A DNA stretch of 64,000 nucleotides from Xenorhabdus nematophila ATCC 19061 (lineage in GTDB: Bacteria; Pseudomonadota; Gammaproteobacteria; Enterobacterales; Enterobacteriaceae): contig NC_014228.1 of assembly GCF_000252955.1 (NCBI RefSeq), forward strand, positions 1,750,005 through 1,814,004, written 5' to 3'. Both the position numbers and the translations under genes were made by a program. The notes beneath the pieces were generated by a model. The model saw nothing but the letters and a program-made list of their open reading frames with translations. It was not told where the DNA came from and searched no databases. This document shows, in pieces, positions 1-11,726 of this stretch. Each line of letters opens with the position of its first letter. Within the stretch, counting starts at the first letter, position 1.

Positions 1-48
1 ATGAGGCTGCTCAAACAGCGGCTGGCGGTTTAACGATGAGCGTTTCAT
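1..48 (-). CDS. yfeB: Metal ABC transporter ATP-binding protein, first 16 codons only
   Basis: On the minus strand an ATG at 46-48 overlaps the TGA stop of the upstream yfeA (shared ATGA). The frame then stays open to the window edge, giving MKRSSLNRQPLFEQPH. A start coupled to the stop of a solute-binding protein gene is what the yfe/sit type operons (binding protein, ATPase, two permeases) show. No Walker motif lies inside the window, so the ATPase assignment rests on operon position alone. Confidence 0.55.
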   Translation of the reverse strand, partial: MKRSSLNRQPLFEQPH

Positions 49-959
49 TGATTAAATCCTTTTGCAATGGTGTCAACAGTCGTGTTAAGCAGGTCAATAT
101 ATGTCGGTACAGGTCCTTTTGAAGTAGAGAGCGAATCTACATAGAGTACTCCACCATAATGAGCGCCTGTTTCTTTACTGACTTGTTTTGCTGGCTTATC
201 TGACACTGTACTTTCACTGAATACAACAGGAATTTTATGAGTCCTTACTGTATCTATAATACGGCGAACCTGCTGAGGGGAACCTTGTTCCTCTGCGTTG
301 ATTGGCCATAAATAGACTTCCTTGAAGCCATAATCGTGCGTGAGATAGCTGAAAGCACCTTCACTGGTCACCAGCCATCGTTGATCTGCTGGAATGCGGG
401 AAAGACGTTCTCTAAGCGGTATATCTAACTGAGCTATTCTTTCTGCATATATTTTGGCATTGCGGTTATAAATTTCAGCATTGGCTGGATCGTATTGAAC
501 GAGGGCTTTACGAATATTTTCGATATAAATCAGTGCATTTCTGGGAGACATCCAAGCATGAGGATTAGGGTTTTTATTGTAAGGTCCTTCCCGAATGGGT
601 AAAGGAGTAATGCCTTCAGTAATGATGGCAACAGGTATATCTTTCATGTTCTCAAAAAAGCGCTCAAACCAACGTTCAAGGTTTAAGCCATTCCAAAGAA
701 TGAGGTCGGCACGTTGTGCTTTGATAATATCTTTTGGTGTAGGTTGGTAATCATGGATTTCTGCACCTGCTTTTGTAATGGATTCGACAATTGCGGCATC
801 GCCTGCAATATTTTGAGCCATATCTTGAATAATGGTAAATGTTGTAACAACTCTAAATTTTTTATCTGCATGGGCTCGCTGACTGAATAGAGTTATTGTT
901 AATAGTGCAATGACCATACTAAAAATTGGTAAAGCAAAGAGAGAACGTTTTATGTTCAT
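45..959 (-). CDS. yfeA: Periplasmic iron/manganese-binding protein of a YfeABCD/SitABCD-type ABC transporter
   Basis: 304 residues. A signal peptide (basic MNIKRS, hydrophobic core, cleavage near AHA at about 31) directs the protein to the periplasm. The mature part is a cluster A-I (ZnuA/TroA type) metal receptor. Candidate metal ligands are the His of EIHDYQPTP near 69, the His of NPHAWMSP near 134, a Glu in SEGAFS near 200 and an Asp late in the protein. The family binds Mn2+ and Fe2+ and hands them to a YfeC/D membrane pair. It is the first gene of its operon: the next gene starts inside its stop codon. A strong Fur box lies 33 bases upstream of the ATG, so iron repression is likely. A zinc receptor (ZnuA) is less likely because the long His-rich loop typical of ZnuA is missing. 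Confidence 0.88.
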   Translation of the reverse strand: MNIKRSLFALPIFSMVIALLTITLFSQRAHADKKFRVVTTFTIIQDMAQNIAGDAAIVESITKAGAEIHDYQPTPKDIIKAQRADLILWNGLNLERWFERFFENMKDIPVAIITEGITPLPIREGPYNKNPNPHAWMSPRNALIYIENIRKALVQYDPANAEIYNRNAKIYAERIAQLDIPLRERLSRIPADQRWLVTSEGAFSYLTHDYGFKEVYLWPINAEEQGSPQQVRRIIDTVRTHKIPVVFSESTVSDKPAKQVSKETGAHYGGVLYVDSLSTSKGPVPTYIDLLNTTVDTIAKGFNQ

Positions 960-991
960 TATAGCAAACCTTACTGTTATCCATCATCATT

Positions 992-1010
992 GATAATGAT
1001 TATCAGTATC
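992..1010 (-). promoter_or_regulatory. Fur box upstream of yfeA
   Basis: The sequence gataatgattatcagtatc matches 17 of 19 positions of the classical Fur box. It sits 33-51 bases upstream of the yfeA start, the usual place for repression of an iron-transport promoter by Fe2+-Fur. The rest of the gap to emtA (1011-1250) shows no further gene. Confidence 0.85.
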
Positions 1011-1250
1011 GTTTATGTAAAGTCAAGGTGGTATCCAATGAAATTGATGATAGATTTGATAGTTATTCCTTAATCTTTAGTTGATTAACATGACAGTAAT
1101 GAGTCTTATGCGAACAAAAAAACAGTATTTTGTCCAGTGCTACCAAAGGTAACTTGATTGTTTTATTTTAGTAAGCAGTAGAAAAATGTTTTTCGATTAT
1201 CAGTAAAATTATATATCCTTATAAGATTAATTCTATTTTGAGGAAGTCAT

Positions 1251-1919
1251 GTGAAATCAAAATTCAGTTACATTGTGTTGATTTTGTTATTGACGGGATG
1301 TACAGGCCAAGACGCATACCGGTCAGATATTAGCAGGAAATCAATGGCAAAGCGTATGCTCAATGATAGTCATGCGACTCCTAAATCTATCAATAAGGCT
1401 GAATTCACTCCATTTGATGGTTTTATTGAGCAGGCAGCAAAACGTTATAGTGTTGATAAAACGCTTATTAAAGCAATTATTCAGGTGGAATCTGATTTTC
1501 GTCCAGGAGTTGTCAGTAAATCAAATGCAATTGGGTTAATGCAAATTAAGGCATCTACAGCAGGGCGAGATGCGTATCGATTGAAGGGAAAATCAGGCCA
1601 ACCAACGGCGCGTGAATTGAAAGATCCTGAAACTAATATTGATCTTGGAACTGCTTATATCAGCATTCTGAAAAAACAGCATTTGGGCGGTATTTCTAAT
1701 CCAGAAACCTTGCATTATGCAACTATATTGGCTTATGTAAATGGTGCAGGAGCATTGTTACGAACGTTTGATTCAAATCGGGTGTTGGCAATTAATAAAA
1801 TTAATCAAATGACACCCAATGAGTTTTATCAATATGTTCAGAATAATCACCCGGCATCACAGGCCCCTCGTTATTTATGGAAAGTGAAAAATGCGTATCG
1901 TACTTTTGGGTCTTATTAA
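1251..1919 (+). CDS. emtA: Membrane-bound endo-type lytic murein transglycosylase A (lipoprotein)
   Basis: 222 residues from a GTG start 8 bases after GAGG. The lipobox LLLTGC puts the lipidated Cys near residue 17, so the protein is anchored to the outer membrane. The SLT domain follows at about 65-220. The catalytic Glu is in IIQVESDF near 83, followed by SNAIGLMQIKAST and the AYVNGAGALLRTF block. The NHPA.QAPRY stretch near the end is the signature that separates EmtA (MltE) from MltC. The enzyme cleaves inside glycan strands to 1,6-anhydro-muropeptides. It is somewhat longer than E. coli EmtA (203) because of the linker after the lipobox. It stands alone, with no obvious operon partner. 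Confidence 0.9.
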   Translation: MKSKFSYIVLILLLTGCTGQDAYRSDISRKSMAKRMLNDSHATPKSINKAEFTPFDGFIEQAAKRYSVDKTLIKAIIQVESDFRPGVVSKSNAIGLMQIKASTAGRDAYRLKGKSGQPTARELKDPETNIDLGTAYISILKKQHLGGISNPETLHYATILAYVNGAGALLRTFDSNRVLAINKINQMTPNEFYQYVQNNHPASQAPRYLWKVKNAYRTFGSY

Positions 1920-1977
1920 TTAGCTGAAAATTATTATAAAGTGACTCATATCATGACAGAATGTCTAAATAGTGCCG

Positions 1978-2170
1978 TATTTCCAATGACTCCCTCTAAT
2001 ATAATACGGGAATCATCTTCTTTAAAAACTATATCAACAATATAATATTGGCTATGTTAGATACTCTAACGCTGGCGAATAGAGTATCCTAATAACTTAA
2101 TTCCATGAAAATAACGAACTCATATAATAAGTGGTATTTATTGTATTATCTGCCCAAACAGTCGCCTTAT
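1978..2170 (-). mobile_element. Decayed fragment of an ISAs1-family transposase gene
   Basis: The stretch is similar over most of its length to the end of the ISAs1-type transposase gene at 62070-62245 in this same window and has the same orientation. For example, the block cgggaatcatcttcttta near 2008 recurs near 62095, and a match to the aactcacataatac segment follows near 2120. Many substitutions and indels remove any reading frame and neither end of the element is left. It is an old insertion scar between emtA and the thrS leader. Confidence 0.72.
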
Positions 2171-2424
2171 TACATTTATCCAATCAGAAAGATATCGTTA
2201 TTGGAACTCCCAGTAGAATAATGACCAACCAATTGATCAGGATGATTTAATGCCAAGATGAACTGTTTTAACACTTACTCTGTGTGATAGTATATCGAGC
2301 GAGTTAGAGCAAATGTACAAGGGACTTTTAAAGAATTGTGTCCTTAATTGTGTACACATCTTGCGGAGTGAAGCAAGAACTTGTTTCTAATGTACTGTTT
2401 AAAAATGAATTTTATTTAATGCAA
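2171..2424 (+). other. Gap before thrS: likely promoter and upper leader
   Basis: No gene is seen. The half nearest thrS should hold the thrS promoter and the upstream operator domains. A small hairpin (cttgc, loop, gcaag at about 2361-2378) could be part of it. The part from 2171 to about 2270 has no recognisable content and may be more of the old IS scar. Confidence 0.4.
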
Positions 2425-2445
2425 GTGATCTTTCGTGTGGGTCAC
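2425..2445 (+). promoter_or_regulatory. thrS operator hairpin mimicking the tRNA-Thr anticodon arm
   Basis: A 6-bp stem (gtgatc with ggtcac, one G-U pair) closes a 9-base loop tttcgtgtg containing CGT at 2434-2436, about 31-33 bases before the thrS ATG. In E. coli, domain 2 of the thrS operator carries the same kind of loop, with CGU acting as a Thr anticodon mimic. Threonyl-tRNA synthetase binds it and blocks ribosome loading. The stem, loop and distance to the AAGGA ribosome site (2456-2460) all fit. The identity with the E. coli site is recalled, not aligned. Confidence 0.75.
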
Positions 2446-2466
2446 CACTGTATATAAGGATTTTAA

Positions 2467-4395
2467 ATGCCTGTAATTACTCTTCCTGACGGTAGTCAAC
2501 GTCAATTTGAGCATGCTGTTTCTGTAATGGATGTGGCTCGTGATATCGGTGTCGGCTTGGCAAAAGCGTGTATTGCCGGTCGGATTAATGGTGAATTGGT
2601 TGATGCTTGTGAGTTAATCGAAACTGACGCTAATCTTGCTATTATCACCAGCAAGAATGAAGAAGGTCTCGAAATCATCCGACATTCATGTGCTCACTTG
2701 CTGGGGCATGCAATTAAGCAATTGTGGCCTGATACGAAAATGGCTATTGGTCCTATCATTGACAATGGATTTTATTACGATGTCGATTTGGATCGCTCTT
2801 TGACGAAGGAAGATATTGAACTGCTTGAAAAGCGTATGCTAGAACTTGCCAAAAAAGATTATGATGTCATCAAGAAAAAAGTCACTTGGCAAGAAGCGCG
2901 CGATGCCTTTGTAGCCCGTGGTGAAGAATATAAAATTCAGATTCTGGATGAAAATATCAGTCATGATGACCATCCGGGACTATACCATCACGAAGAATAT
3001 GTTGATATGTGCCGTGGTCCTCACGTACCTAATATGCGTTTCTGTCATCACTTCAAATTACAAAAAGTGGCAGGGGCGTACTGGCGCGGCAATAGTGACA
3101 ACAAAATGTTGCAGCGAATTTATGGTACTGCATGGGCAGATAAGAAGCAGCTTAATGCGTATTTGCAGCGTTTGGAAGAGGCGGCTAAACGCGATCACCG
3201 TAAAATTGGTAAACAGCTTGACTTGTACCATATGCAGGAAGAAGCACCAGGTATGGCTTTCTGGCATAATGATGGCTGGACAATTTTCCGTGAACTGGAA
3301 ACTTTTGTCCGCACGAAACTGAAAGAGTACCAATATCAGGAAGTAAAAGGTCCATTTATGATGGATCGCATCATGTGGGAAAAAACAGGGCATTGGGAAA
3401 ACTATAAAGAGAATATGTTCACAACTTCTTCGGAAAATCGTGAATATTGCGTAAAACCAATGAACTGCCCGGGCCATGTTCAAATTTTTAATCAGGGTTT
3501 GAAATCTTATCGCGATTTACCTCTGCGTATGGCTGAATTTGGTAGTTGTCACCGTAACGAGCCATCAGGTGCTTTACATGGTTTGATGCGTGTACGTGGC
3601 TTTACTCAGGATGATGCGCATATTTTCTGTACCGAAGATCAGATTCTGCAAGAAGTCAGCAGCTGTATCAAAATGATTTATGATGTGTACGGTACATTTG
3701 GTTTTGAGAAGATTGTGGTTAAATTATCTACTCGCCCAGAAAAACGTATTGGTACGGAAAAACAATGGGATGAAGCAGAAGCTGATCTTGCTAAGGCATT
3801 GACCCAAAATAGTATTGAATTTGAATACCAACCGGGTGAAGGGGCATTTTATGGCCCTAAAATTGAATTTACTCTATATGATTGTTTGGATCGTGCGTGG
3901 CAATGTGGTACTGTGCAGCTTGATTTTTCACTGCCAGCGCGTTTGAGTGCGTCATATGTGGGTGAAAATAACGAACGTAAGGTTCCTGTAATGATTCACC
4001 GTGCGGTTCTGGGTTCTCTGGAACGGTTCATTGGTATCCTGACAGAAGAATATGCCGGGTTTTTCCCGACATGGTTGGCACCTCAGCAGGTTGTCGTCAT
4101 GAATATTACTGATGGTCAGTCAAATTATGTACAGGAATTGGTTAAAAAACTTCAAGATGTGGGCATTCGTGCAAAAGCAGACTTGAGAAATGAGAAGATT
4201 GGTTTTAAAATTCGCGAACACACTCTGCGTCGTGTGCCTTACATGCTTGTCTGTGGTGACAAAGAAGTCGAGTCAGGAAAAGTATCTGTCCGTACTCGCC
4301 GCGGTAAGGATTTAGGCAGCATTGACGTCAGTGAGTTTACCGAAAAACTGCTGACAGAAATACGCAGTCGCAATCTTCATCAATTGGAGGAATAA
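2467..4395 (+). CDS. thrS: Threonyl-tRNA synthetase
   Basis: 642 residues, the usual enterobacterial length. It charges tRNA-Thr in the cytoplasm and, through its own mRNA leader, represses its translation. Domains in order are TGS (about 1-61), the editing domain (about 62-240) with HSCAH giving H73 and H77 plus Cys in MCRGPH near 182, the class II catalytic core (about 243-530) and the anticodon-binding domain (about 535-640). The zinc ligand Cys of MNCPGH near 334 is present. The start ATG follows ATAAGGA by 6 bases. infC begins only 3 bases after the stop, so the two genes are co-transcribed. Confidence 0.98.
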   Translation: MPVITLPDGSQRQFEHAVSVMDVARDIGVGLAKACIAGRINGELVDACELIETDANLAIITSKNEEGLEIIRHSCAHLLGHAIKQLWPDTKMAIGPIIDNGFYYDVDLDRSLTKEDIELLEKRMLELAKKDYDVIKKKVTWQEARDAFVARGEEYKIQILDENISHDDHPGLYHHEEYVDMCRGPHVPNMRFCHHFKLQKVAGAYWRGNSDNKMLQRIYGTAWADKKQLNAYLQRLEEAAKRDHRKIGKQLDLYHMQEEAPGMAFWHNDGWTIFRELETFVRTKLKEYQYQEVKGPFMMDRIMWEKTGHWENYKENMFTTSSENREYCVKPMNCPGHVQIFNQGLKSYRDLPLRMAEFGSCHRNEPSGALHGLMRVRGFTQDDAHIFCTEDQILQEVSSCIKMIYDVYGTFGFEKIVVKLSTRPEKRIGTEKQWDEAEADLAKALTQNSIEFEYQPGEGAFYGPKIEFTLYDCLDRAWQCGTVQLDFSLPARLSASYVGENNERKVPVMIHRAVLGSLERFIGILTEEYAGFFPTWLAPQQVVVMNITDGQSNYVQELVKKLQDVGIRAKADLRNEKIGFKIREHTLRRVPYMLVCGDKEVESGKVSVRTRRGKDLGSIDVSEFTEKLLTEIRSRNLHQLEE

Positions 4396-4398
4396 GGT

Positions 4399-4938
4399 AT
4401 TAAAGGCGGAAAAAGAATTCAACCGGCGCGCCCAAATCGCATTAATGAAGAGATTCGCGCCTCTGAAGTTCGTTTAACTGGATTAGATGGCGAGCAGATT
4501 GGCATTGTCAGTCTGAGAGAAGCTCTTGAGAAAGCTGAGGAAGCTGGTGTTGATTTAGTGGAAATCAGCCCAAATGCCGAACCGCCGGTTTGTCGTATCA
4601 TGGATTACGGCAAGTTCCTCTATGAGAAGAGTAAATCAATCAAAGAGCAGAAAAAGAAACAAAAGGTTATTCAGGTCAAGGAAATTAAATTCCGTCCTGG
4701 TACAGATGAAGGCGACTATCAGGTCAAACTACGCAACCTGATTCGTTTTCTGGAAGATGGCGATAAAGCCAAGATCACCCTGCGTTTTCGTGGGCGTGAG
4801 ATGGCGCACCAACAGATTGGTATCGATATGCTTAACCGCATCCGTGAAGATCTGAGTGAACTGGCCACAGTCGAATCCTTCCCAACGAAGGTTGAAGGCC
4901 GCCAGATGATCATGGTGCTCGCTCCTAAGAAGAAATAG
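4399..4938 (+). CDS. infC: Translation initiation factor IF-3, ATT start
   Basis: 179 residues. The true start is the rare codon ATT at 4399-4401, just after the thrS stop. From there the frame reads (M)[20 protein letters not shown], the conserved IF-3 N-terminus, preceded by ggaggaataaggt. No ATG exists in this region, and the next plausible in-frame start (GTG at 4558) would delete the whole N-terminal domain. IF-3 itself discriminates against AUU, so this start is the known autoregulatory device. The N-domain spans about 1-75, a Lys-rich linker follows ([13 protein letters not shown]) and the C-domain spans about 90-175. IF-3 binds the 30S subunit and proofreads start codons. Confidence 0.97.
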   Translation: MKGGKRIQPARPNRINEEIRASEVRLTGLDGEQIGIVSLREALEKAEEAGVDLVEISPNAEPPVCRIMDYGKFLYEKSKSIKEQKKKQKVIQVKEIKFRPGTDEGDYQVKLRNLIRFLEDGDKAKITLRFRGREMAHQQIGIDMLNRIREDLSELATVESFPTKVEGRQMIMVLAPKKK

Positions 4939-5013
4939 TCAGGCAGACAAGTAACAGGCCCTAGCCAAATTTTGGGTGGGGGTCTGTTCGCCTTACTAGT
5001 TCGTTGTAATTAA

Positions 5014-5232
<219 letters not shown>

Positions 5233-5268
5233 GCAATTTTTTTTAGATTAGAACTCAGAGACGATTAG

Positions 5269-5634
<366 letters not shown>

Positions 5635-5642
5635 GTCAGGTT

Positions 5643-5675
5643 AAAAGAGGGAGCTTGCTCCCTCTTTTACTTTTT
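5643..5675 (+). terminator. Rho-independent terminator after rplT
   Basis: An 11-bp perfect stem (aaaagagggag with ctccctctttt) with loop cttg is followed by a T-rich tail. It separates the ribosomal protein transcript from the pheM leader. Confidence 0.9.
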
Positions 5676-5747
5676 CACAAAATATGGCTTACTATTGGTT
5701 AGGTTCAAACTAATCAGATGAGAAAGAATAATAGGAGAGAGAATAAA

Positions 5748-5795
5748 ATGATGACGTTAGCCTTTTTTCGTTTCTTTTTTTACTTTAGCGCCTGA
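5748..5795 (+). CDS. pheM: pheST operon leader peptide, 15 residues
   Basis: The frame reads MMTLAFFRFFFYFSA and stops at 5793-5795. Six Phe in nine residues make it a classical attenuation sensor: ribosomes stall here when Phe-tRNA is scarce. An AGGAGAGAG ribosome site lies 6-16 bases upstream. E. coli pheM encodes a 14-residue peptide of the same style. The second ATG (5751) could also be the start. Confidence 0.93.
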   Translation: MMTLAFFRFFFYFSA

Positions 5796-5873
5796 AATAA
5801 GGGGGCTTTGCGCGTAAGAGAAAGAAACGAAAAATAGCGCTTGAGCCCCCAGTGTGGAGGCTTTTTTATTTTT
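5796..5873 (+). promoter_or_regulatory. pheST transcription attenuator
   Basis: Two competing structures are visible. The upstream gggggct near 5804 can pair with agccccc at 5844-5850, extended by gcgc blocks, to act as antiterminator. The same agccccc can pair with ggaggct (5855-5861, one mismatch) to form a terminator hairpin followed by ttttttattttt. This is the expected arrangement for Phe-tRNA dependent attenuation of pheS and pheT. Confidence 0.82.
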
Positions 5874-5906
5874 ATGACCTCATTAGTAGAGAATTTGAGG
5901 ACATAG

Positions 5907-6935
<1,029 letters not shown>

Positions 6936-6949
6936 GGCGGGTATATCTC

Positions 6950-9337
6950 ATGAAATTCAGCGAACTCTGGTTACGCGAGTGGGCAAACCCAGCCATTAGT
7001 CGTGAAGCATTGTTTGATCAAATCACCATGGCTGGTTTGGAAGTTGATGGTGTTGAAAAAGTGGCAGGCCAATTCCACGGTGTATTTGTTGGTGAAGTTG
7101 TTGAATGTGGCCAACATCCAAACGCAGATAAATTACGTGTGACAAAAGTCAATGTCGGTGGCGAACGCTTGTTGGATATTGTGTGTGGCGCACCAAATTG
7201 TCGTCAAGGACTTCGTGTTGCCGTAGCTACAGTAGGAGCTGTACTACCCGGTGATTTTAAAATAAAGGCTGCCAAATTACGTGGGGAGCCATCAGAAGGG
7301 ATGCTGTGTTCGTTTTCTGAACTTGACATTGCAGATGATCAGGATGGCATTATTGAGTTGCCAGCAGATGCTCCGATTGGTACGGCTCTGCGCGAATATA
7401 TGAAACTGGATGACAGCGCGATTGAAATCAGCATTACACCAAATCGTGCTGATTGCTTGAGCATTATGGGCGTTGCCCGTGAAGTCGCAGTTATCAATAA
7501 GCTATCGATGGTTGAACCAAAAATTGAGGTAGTTAAACCCACTATTGATGCAACATTCCCTATTCGTGTTGATGCGTCTGAAGCATGTCCTCGCTATTTA
7601 GGACGTGTTATCAAGAATGTGAATGTTAAAGCGGTTACACCATTATGGATGCGTGAAAAACTGCGCCGTGGTGGTATCCGCTCTATTGATCCCGTTGTCG
7701 ATATTACTAACTATGTTTTGCTTGAGCTAGGGCAACCCCTGCATGCGTTCGATTTGGATCGTTTACATGGTTCAATTATTGTTCGTCTGGCTGAGCAAGG
7801 TGAAAAGCTCACACTATTAGATGGTAGTGAAGTCGAACTTTCTGCTGAAACACTCGTTATTTCTGATGAAAAGCAATCAATTGCTATGGCAGGGATTTTT
7901 GGTGGAGAATATTCTGGAGTTAATGCGGAAACTCAGAATATTTTGTTGGAGTGTGCATTTTTCGCACCTCTGGCGATTACAGGTCGCGCGCGTCGCTATG
8001 GCCTGCATACAGATGCTTCTCATCGTTTTGAACGTGGTGTGGATCCACAGCTTCAGCATAAAGCGATGGAATATGCGACTCAGTTGTTAGTTGAAATTTG
8101 TGGCGGTGAAGCGGGAGAAGTCATTGATGTGACTAACGAATCTCATTTGCCAAAACCAGCAATGATTACTCTGAACCGTCAGAAATTAGATCGTTTGATT
8201 GGCCATCATATTACTGATGAACAAGTCACCGATATTTTGACCCGCTTAGGCTGTCAGGTAACCGTACAAAAAGACAACTGGCAGGTTGTCGCGCCGAGCT
8301 GGCGTTTTGACATGCAGATTGAAGAAGATCTGGTTGAAGAAGTTGCTCGTATTTACGGTTATAACAACATTCCTGATGTGCCAGTGCGTGCTGATCTCGT
8401 GATGACATCACATCGTGAAGCTAATTTACCATTAAAACGTGTCAAAACAATGTTGGTGGATAAAGGTTATCAAGAAGCGATTACCTATAGCTTTGTTGAT
8501 CCTAAGATTCAGCAATATCTGCATCCGCAACAAGAAGCATTGATTCTGCCAAACCCAATTTCGGCGGATATGTCTGCAATGCGTTTGTCTTTGTTGACTG
8601 GATTATTGACTACGGTTGTATATAACCAAAATCGTCAGCAAAACCGCGTCCGTTTATTTGAAACGGGGTTGCGTTTTGTTCCGTATGAGAATGCGGAATA
8701 CGGTATTCGTCAAGAATTAATGCTGGCGGGTGTTATTGCAGGGAACCGTTTTGATGAACATTGGTCGATTGAAAAACAAGCAGTTGATTTCTTTGATTTG
8801 AAGGGTGATTTAGAATCCGTTTTAGAACTGACGGGTAAACTCTCCAAGATTTCCTTCAGAGCAGAAGAACATCCTGCTTTACATCCTGGACAGAGTGCCG
8901 GGGTTTATCTGGAAAATAGTTACATTGGTTATATTGGCGTTATCCATCCAGAACTGGAGCGTAAACTTGACTTAAACGGGCGTACCGTGGTATTCGAGTT
9001 ATTATGGTCTGGTCTGGTAGATCGCGTGATTCCTGAGATGAAGGAAGTTTCTCGCTTCCCATCTAACCGCCGTGATATTGCTATAGTTGTGCCTGAAAAT
9101 GTAGCCGCAGAAGATATTCTTGCTGAATGTAAAAAAGTTGGCGTAAATCATATAGTTGGCATAAACTTATTTGACGTGTATTGTGGTAAAGGTGTCGCAG
9201 AAGGCTATAAAAGCCTTGCTATTAGCTTAATCTTGCAGGATACCACGCGTACTCTGGAAGAAGAAGAAATTGCTGCGACCGTCAACAAGTGCGTTGCTGC
9301 ATTAGAACAGCGATTCCAAGCATCCTTGAGGGACTGA
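6950..9337 (+). CDS. pheT: Phenylalanyl-tRNA synthetase beta subunit
   Basis: 795 residues, as in E. coli. Parts in order are an EMAP/tRNA-binding OB domain (about 40-150, with HPNADKLRV and VCGAPN), the B3/B4 editing domain (about 200-400), the B5 domain, a catalytic-like core and the C-terminal anticodon-binding FDX-ACB domain (about 700-795, [14 protein letters not shown]). It completes the alpha2-beta2 synthetase and edits mischarged Tyr-tRNA. A ribosome site (ggcggg) is in the 14-base gap after pheS. ihfA follows after 4 bases, so the genes are co-transcribed. Confidence 0.98.
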   Translation: MKFSELWLREWANPAISREALFDQITMAGLEVDGVEKVAGQFHGVFVGEVVECGQHPNADKLRVTKVNVGGERLLDIVCGAPNCRQGLRVAVATVGAVLPGDFKIKAAKLRGEPSEGMLCSFSELDIADDQDGIIELPADAPIGTALREYMKLDDSAIEISITPNRADCLSIMGVAREVAVINKLSMVEPKIEVVKPTIDATFPIRVDASEACPRYLGRVIKNVNVKAVTPLWMREKLRRGGIRSIDPVVDITNYVLLELGQPLHAFDLDRLHGSIIVRLAEQGEKLTLLDGSEVELSAETLVISDEKQSIAMAGIFGGEYSGVNAETQNILLECAFFAPLAITGRARRYGLHTDASHRFERGVDPQLQHKAMEYATQLLVEICGGEAGEVIDVTNESHLPKPAMITLNRQKLDRLIGHHITDEQVTDILTRLGCQVTVQKDNWQVVAPSWRFDMQIEEDLVEEVARIYGYNNIPDVPVRADLVMTSHREANLPLKRVKTMLVDKGYQEAITYSFVDPKIQQYLHPQQEALILPNPISADMSAMRLSLLTGLLTTVVYNQNRQQNRVRLFETGLRFVPYENAEYGIRQELMLAGVIAGNRFDEHWSIEKQAVDFFDLKGDLESVLELTGKLSKISFRAEEHPALHPGQSAGVYLENSYIGYIGVIHPELERKLDLNGRTVVFELLWSGLVDRVIPEMKEVSRFPSNRRDIAIVVPENVAAEDILAECKKVGVNHIVGINLFDVYCGKGVAEGYKSLAISLILQDTTRTLEEEEIAATVNKCVAALEQRFQASLRD

Positions 9338-9341
9338 ACTT

Positions 9342-9638
9342 ATGGCGCTTACTAAAGCTGAAATGTCAGAAAATCTGTTTGAGAAACTGGGTATTAGCAA
9401 ACGTGACGCTAAAGATCTAGTGGAAATATTCTTTGAAGAAGTGCGTCGTTCTTTGGAGAATGGGGAGCAGGTTAAGTTATCTGGATTTGGCAACTTTGAT
9501 TTGCGAGACAAAAATCAACGTCCGGGCCGCAATCCAAAAACCGGCGAAGATATTCCAATCACAGCTCGCCGTGTTGTTACTTTTCGCCCAGGCCAAAAGT
9601 TGAAAAATCGGGTAGAGAAAGCTTTACCCAAAGAATAG
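9342..9638 (+). CDS. ihfA: Integration host factor alpha subunit
   Basis: 98 residues, [17 protein letters not shown], a DNABII-family protein. The DNA-inserting arm carries [14 protein letters not shown] with the key Pro near 65. With IhfB it bends DNA sharply at specific sites and takes part in recombination, transposition and transcription. It is translated right behind pheT (4-base gap), the arrangement found in E. coli, and is closed by its own terminator. Confidence 0.98.
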   Translation: MALTKAEMSENLFEKLGISKRDAKDLVEIFFEEVRRSLENGEQVKLSGFGNFDLRDKNQRPGRNPKTGEDIPITARRVVTFRPGQKLKNRVEKALPKE

Positions 9639-9650
9639 TAACATGAAAAA

Positions 9651-9675
9651 GGCCGCATAAATGCGGTCTTTTTTT
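9651..9675 (+). terminator. Rho-independent terminator after ihfA
   Basis: An 8-bp stem (ggccgcat with atgcggtc, one G-U pair) with a 2-base aa loop is followed by seven T. It overlaps the longest possible btuC frame and therefore argues for the shorter btuC start. Confidence 0.9.
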
Positions 9676-9741
9676 CATCTGTCATATTCTGTTGCATGCA
9701 ATGGGTGGCTTTCCCTTTTTCTTAAATGGTTTCATATCACC

Positions 9742-10737
9742 ATGCACTCTGTTTATGAGCTGATCATTTTTCAGAGAAGGCGTAACTATAAAATAGTCGC
9801 TATCTTATCTGTTTTACTCTCTATTCTATTTATTTTGTCATTATGTGCAGGAGAAATTTGGTTTTGGCCTGATGAATGGCTGTCAGATTCAGCCCAATTA
9901 TTTATTTGGCAATTGAGGTTACCCAGAGCGATTGCCGTGATGATAGTTGGCGCAAGTTTGGCCGTATCAGGAGCAATCATGCAAGCCTTGTTTGAAAATC
10001 CATTGGCAGAACCGGGATTGCTTGGAATAAGTAATGGTGCCGGGGTTGTCATCGTATTTTTGATTCTTGCTTTCCACGGTATGGCACCATTATGGTTATT
10101 AAGCATAGGAGCGGTATTTGGCGCACTTTGTATGACTGCCATTCTGTTGGGATTTTCCCGAAGGCATCAAGTCACTAATACTCGTTTGTTATTGATTGGT
10201 GTTGCCTTTGGCGTGATATTTGGCGCCATGATGACATGGATGGTTTATTTCAGTACCAGTCTGGATCTCCGGCAGTTAATGTATTGGATGATGGGGAGTT
10301 TCAGTGGCATTGATTGGCGTCAGAAATGGTTAGTCATTGCATTGCTGCCTGCCATTTTATGGTTAAGTCGTAAGGGGAGTATTTTGAATTATTTGTCACT
10401 TGGAGAATTACAGGCCAGGCAACTGGGAATCTCTCATCATAAGTGGCGTAATTTATTTGTTGCAGTCGTTGGGCTGTTAGTGGGTTTGAGTGTTGCCCTT
10501 GCTGGAGCGATAAGTTTTATCGGTTTGGTCATTCCCCATATTTTAAGATTGATTGGCGTGACAGATCATAAAATTTTACTTCCGGCCAGTGCATTGGCGG
10601 GAGGATGTGGTTTATTGTTGGCTGATTTATTCTCTCGTCTGTCATTATCTCACGCAGAAGTTCCGATAGGTGTTGTTACCGTAACGTTAGGAGCACCAAT
10701 CTTTATATGGCTTTTATTAAAAACGCGGCATTATTAA
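9742..10737 (+). CDS. btuC: Vitamin B12 ABC transporter permease
   Basis: 331 residues from ATG 9742. A longer frame from 9661 would start inside the ihfA terminator, and E. coli BtuC has 326. It is a polytopic inner-membrane protein of the FecCD family with about ten helices. Conserved blocks are [39 protein letters not shown] and the cytoplasmic coupling segment [15 protein letters not shown]. Two copies pair with two BtuD subunits to import cobalamin delivered by BtuF. The ribosome site is poor. E. coli has btuE between btuC and btuD; here the 62-base gap has none. Confidence 0.95.
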   Translation: MHSVYELIIFQRRRNYKIVAILSVLLSILFILSLCAGEIWFWPDEWLSDSAQLFIWQLRLPRAIAVMIVGASLAVSGAIMQALFENPLAEPGLLGISNGAGVVIVFLILAFHGMAPLWLLSIGAVFGALCMTAILLGFSRRHQVTNTRLLLIGVAFGVIFGAMMTWMVYFSTSLDLRQLMYWMMGSFSGIDWRQKWLVIALLPAILWLSRKGSILNYLSLGELQARQLGISHHKWRNLFVAVVGLLVGLSVALAGAISFIGLVIPHILRLIGVTDHKILLPASALAGGCGLLLADLFSRLSLSHAEVPIGVVTVTLGAPIFIWLLLKTRHY

Positions 10738-10799
10738 AAACACATCAAATATATCTCTGCCGGTTAATAAAAATCCGTCTGTGAGATAAGGATAATTAT

Positions 10800-11567
10800 A
10801 TGGCAGACCAGCCGATTGCAGTTTTAAATAATGTGGCTGTTGATAACAGACTTTACTCGCTATCTGCAACTATTATGGCGGGGGAAGAAATTCATCTGGT
10901 TGGGCTGAATGGTTCAGGCAAGAGTACTTTACTTTCAGCAATTGCAGGGGTTTTACCCTACAAAGGCAGCATTTATCTGAATGGCAGAAATTTAGGTGAT
11001 TATAGTCAAAATGGACTGGCAAAATATCGTGCTTGGTTTTCTCAATCAGCTTCTACACCCATTATGCCTGTTTTTCAGTATTTGGATATGTTTCGTCCCG
11101 AATCGGTTCCGTTGGCTCAAAGTGAAAAAGTTCTGTACAGACTTTGCCAGCAATTGAAACTGCTTCCGTTACTTCCTTCACACACCGGGCAGTTATCAGG
11201 TGGAGAGTGGCAACGGGTCAGACTGGCCGGGACTTTTCTGCAAGTATGGCCGGAGTTGAACCCCAATGGAAAATTACTTTTGCTTGATGAACCAACGAAT
11301 AATCTTGATATTACCCAGCAAGCCATTTTGGATCAGTTGGTCAGAGAATTTTGTTCATTGGGCGGTTCGGTGCTATTGAGTAGCCATGATCTTAATCACA
11401 CTTATAAGCAGGCTACCGGAGTATGGTTGCTTTCTCACGGGAAGTTATTGGCATCAGGTATGCCAAAAAATGTTATGACAGAACGAAATTTATCAGAAAC
11501 TTTTGAGATAAATATTAGACATATCAGAAATACAAGCTATAAGTTATGGGTGGTCAGCCATACGTAA
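10800..11567 (+). CDS. btuD: Vitamin B12 ABC transporter ATPase
   Basis: 255 residues. Walker A is GLNGSGKST near 36, the signature is LSGGEWQRVR near 130, Walker B is LLLLDEP near 160 followed by TNNLD, and the switch His is in LLSSHDLNHT. LSGGEWQRVRLAG and SSHDLNHT are typical of BtuD within the family. It powers cobalamin uptake with BtuC. AAGGATAATTAT precedes the ATG. nlpC, which follows btuD in E. coli, is here separated from it by the whole arn operon. Confidence 0.93.
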   Translation: MADQPIAVLNNVAVDNRLYSLSATIMAGEEIHLVGLNGSGKSTLLSAIAGVLPYKGSIYLNGRNLGDYSQNGLAKYRAWFSQSASTPIMPVFQYLDMFRPESVPLAQSEKVLYRLCQQLKLLPLLPSHTGQLSGGEWQRVRLAGTFLQVWPELNPNGKLLLLDEPTNNLDITQQAILDQLVREFCSLGGSVLLSSHDLNHTYKQATGVWLLSHGKLLASGMPKNVMTERNLSETFEINIRHIRNTSYKLWVVSHT

Positions 11568-11726
11568 CTTATAGCGATTGAAATAACCATAATTGATTGC
11601 TTTTTATCTACTTTAAATGTTTTGATTGACCAGAATTTATCTGCCTGTTGATGTTTCGTTAAACAAACATCATCTAGGATTGTCCAAGTATAAAACAAAT
11701 TAGGCGATGTAGGGCATAAGGCGATT

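Noticed and set aside
9661..9741. Longer BtuC N-terminus
   Set aside because: It would begin inside the ihfA terminator and is not part of the BtuC family length.
11650..11690. Possible PhoP box before arnB (tgttga, 5 bases, cgttaa)
   Set aside because: Each half differs from the consensus at two of six positions; too weak to annotate.
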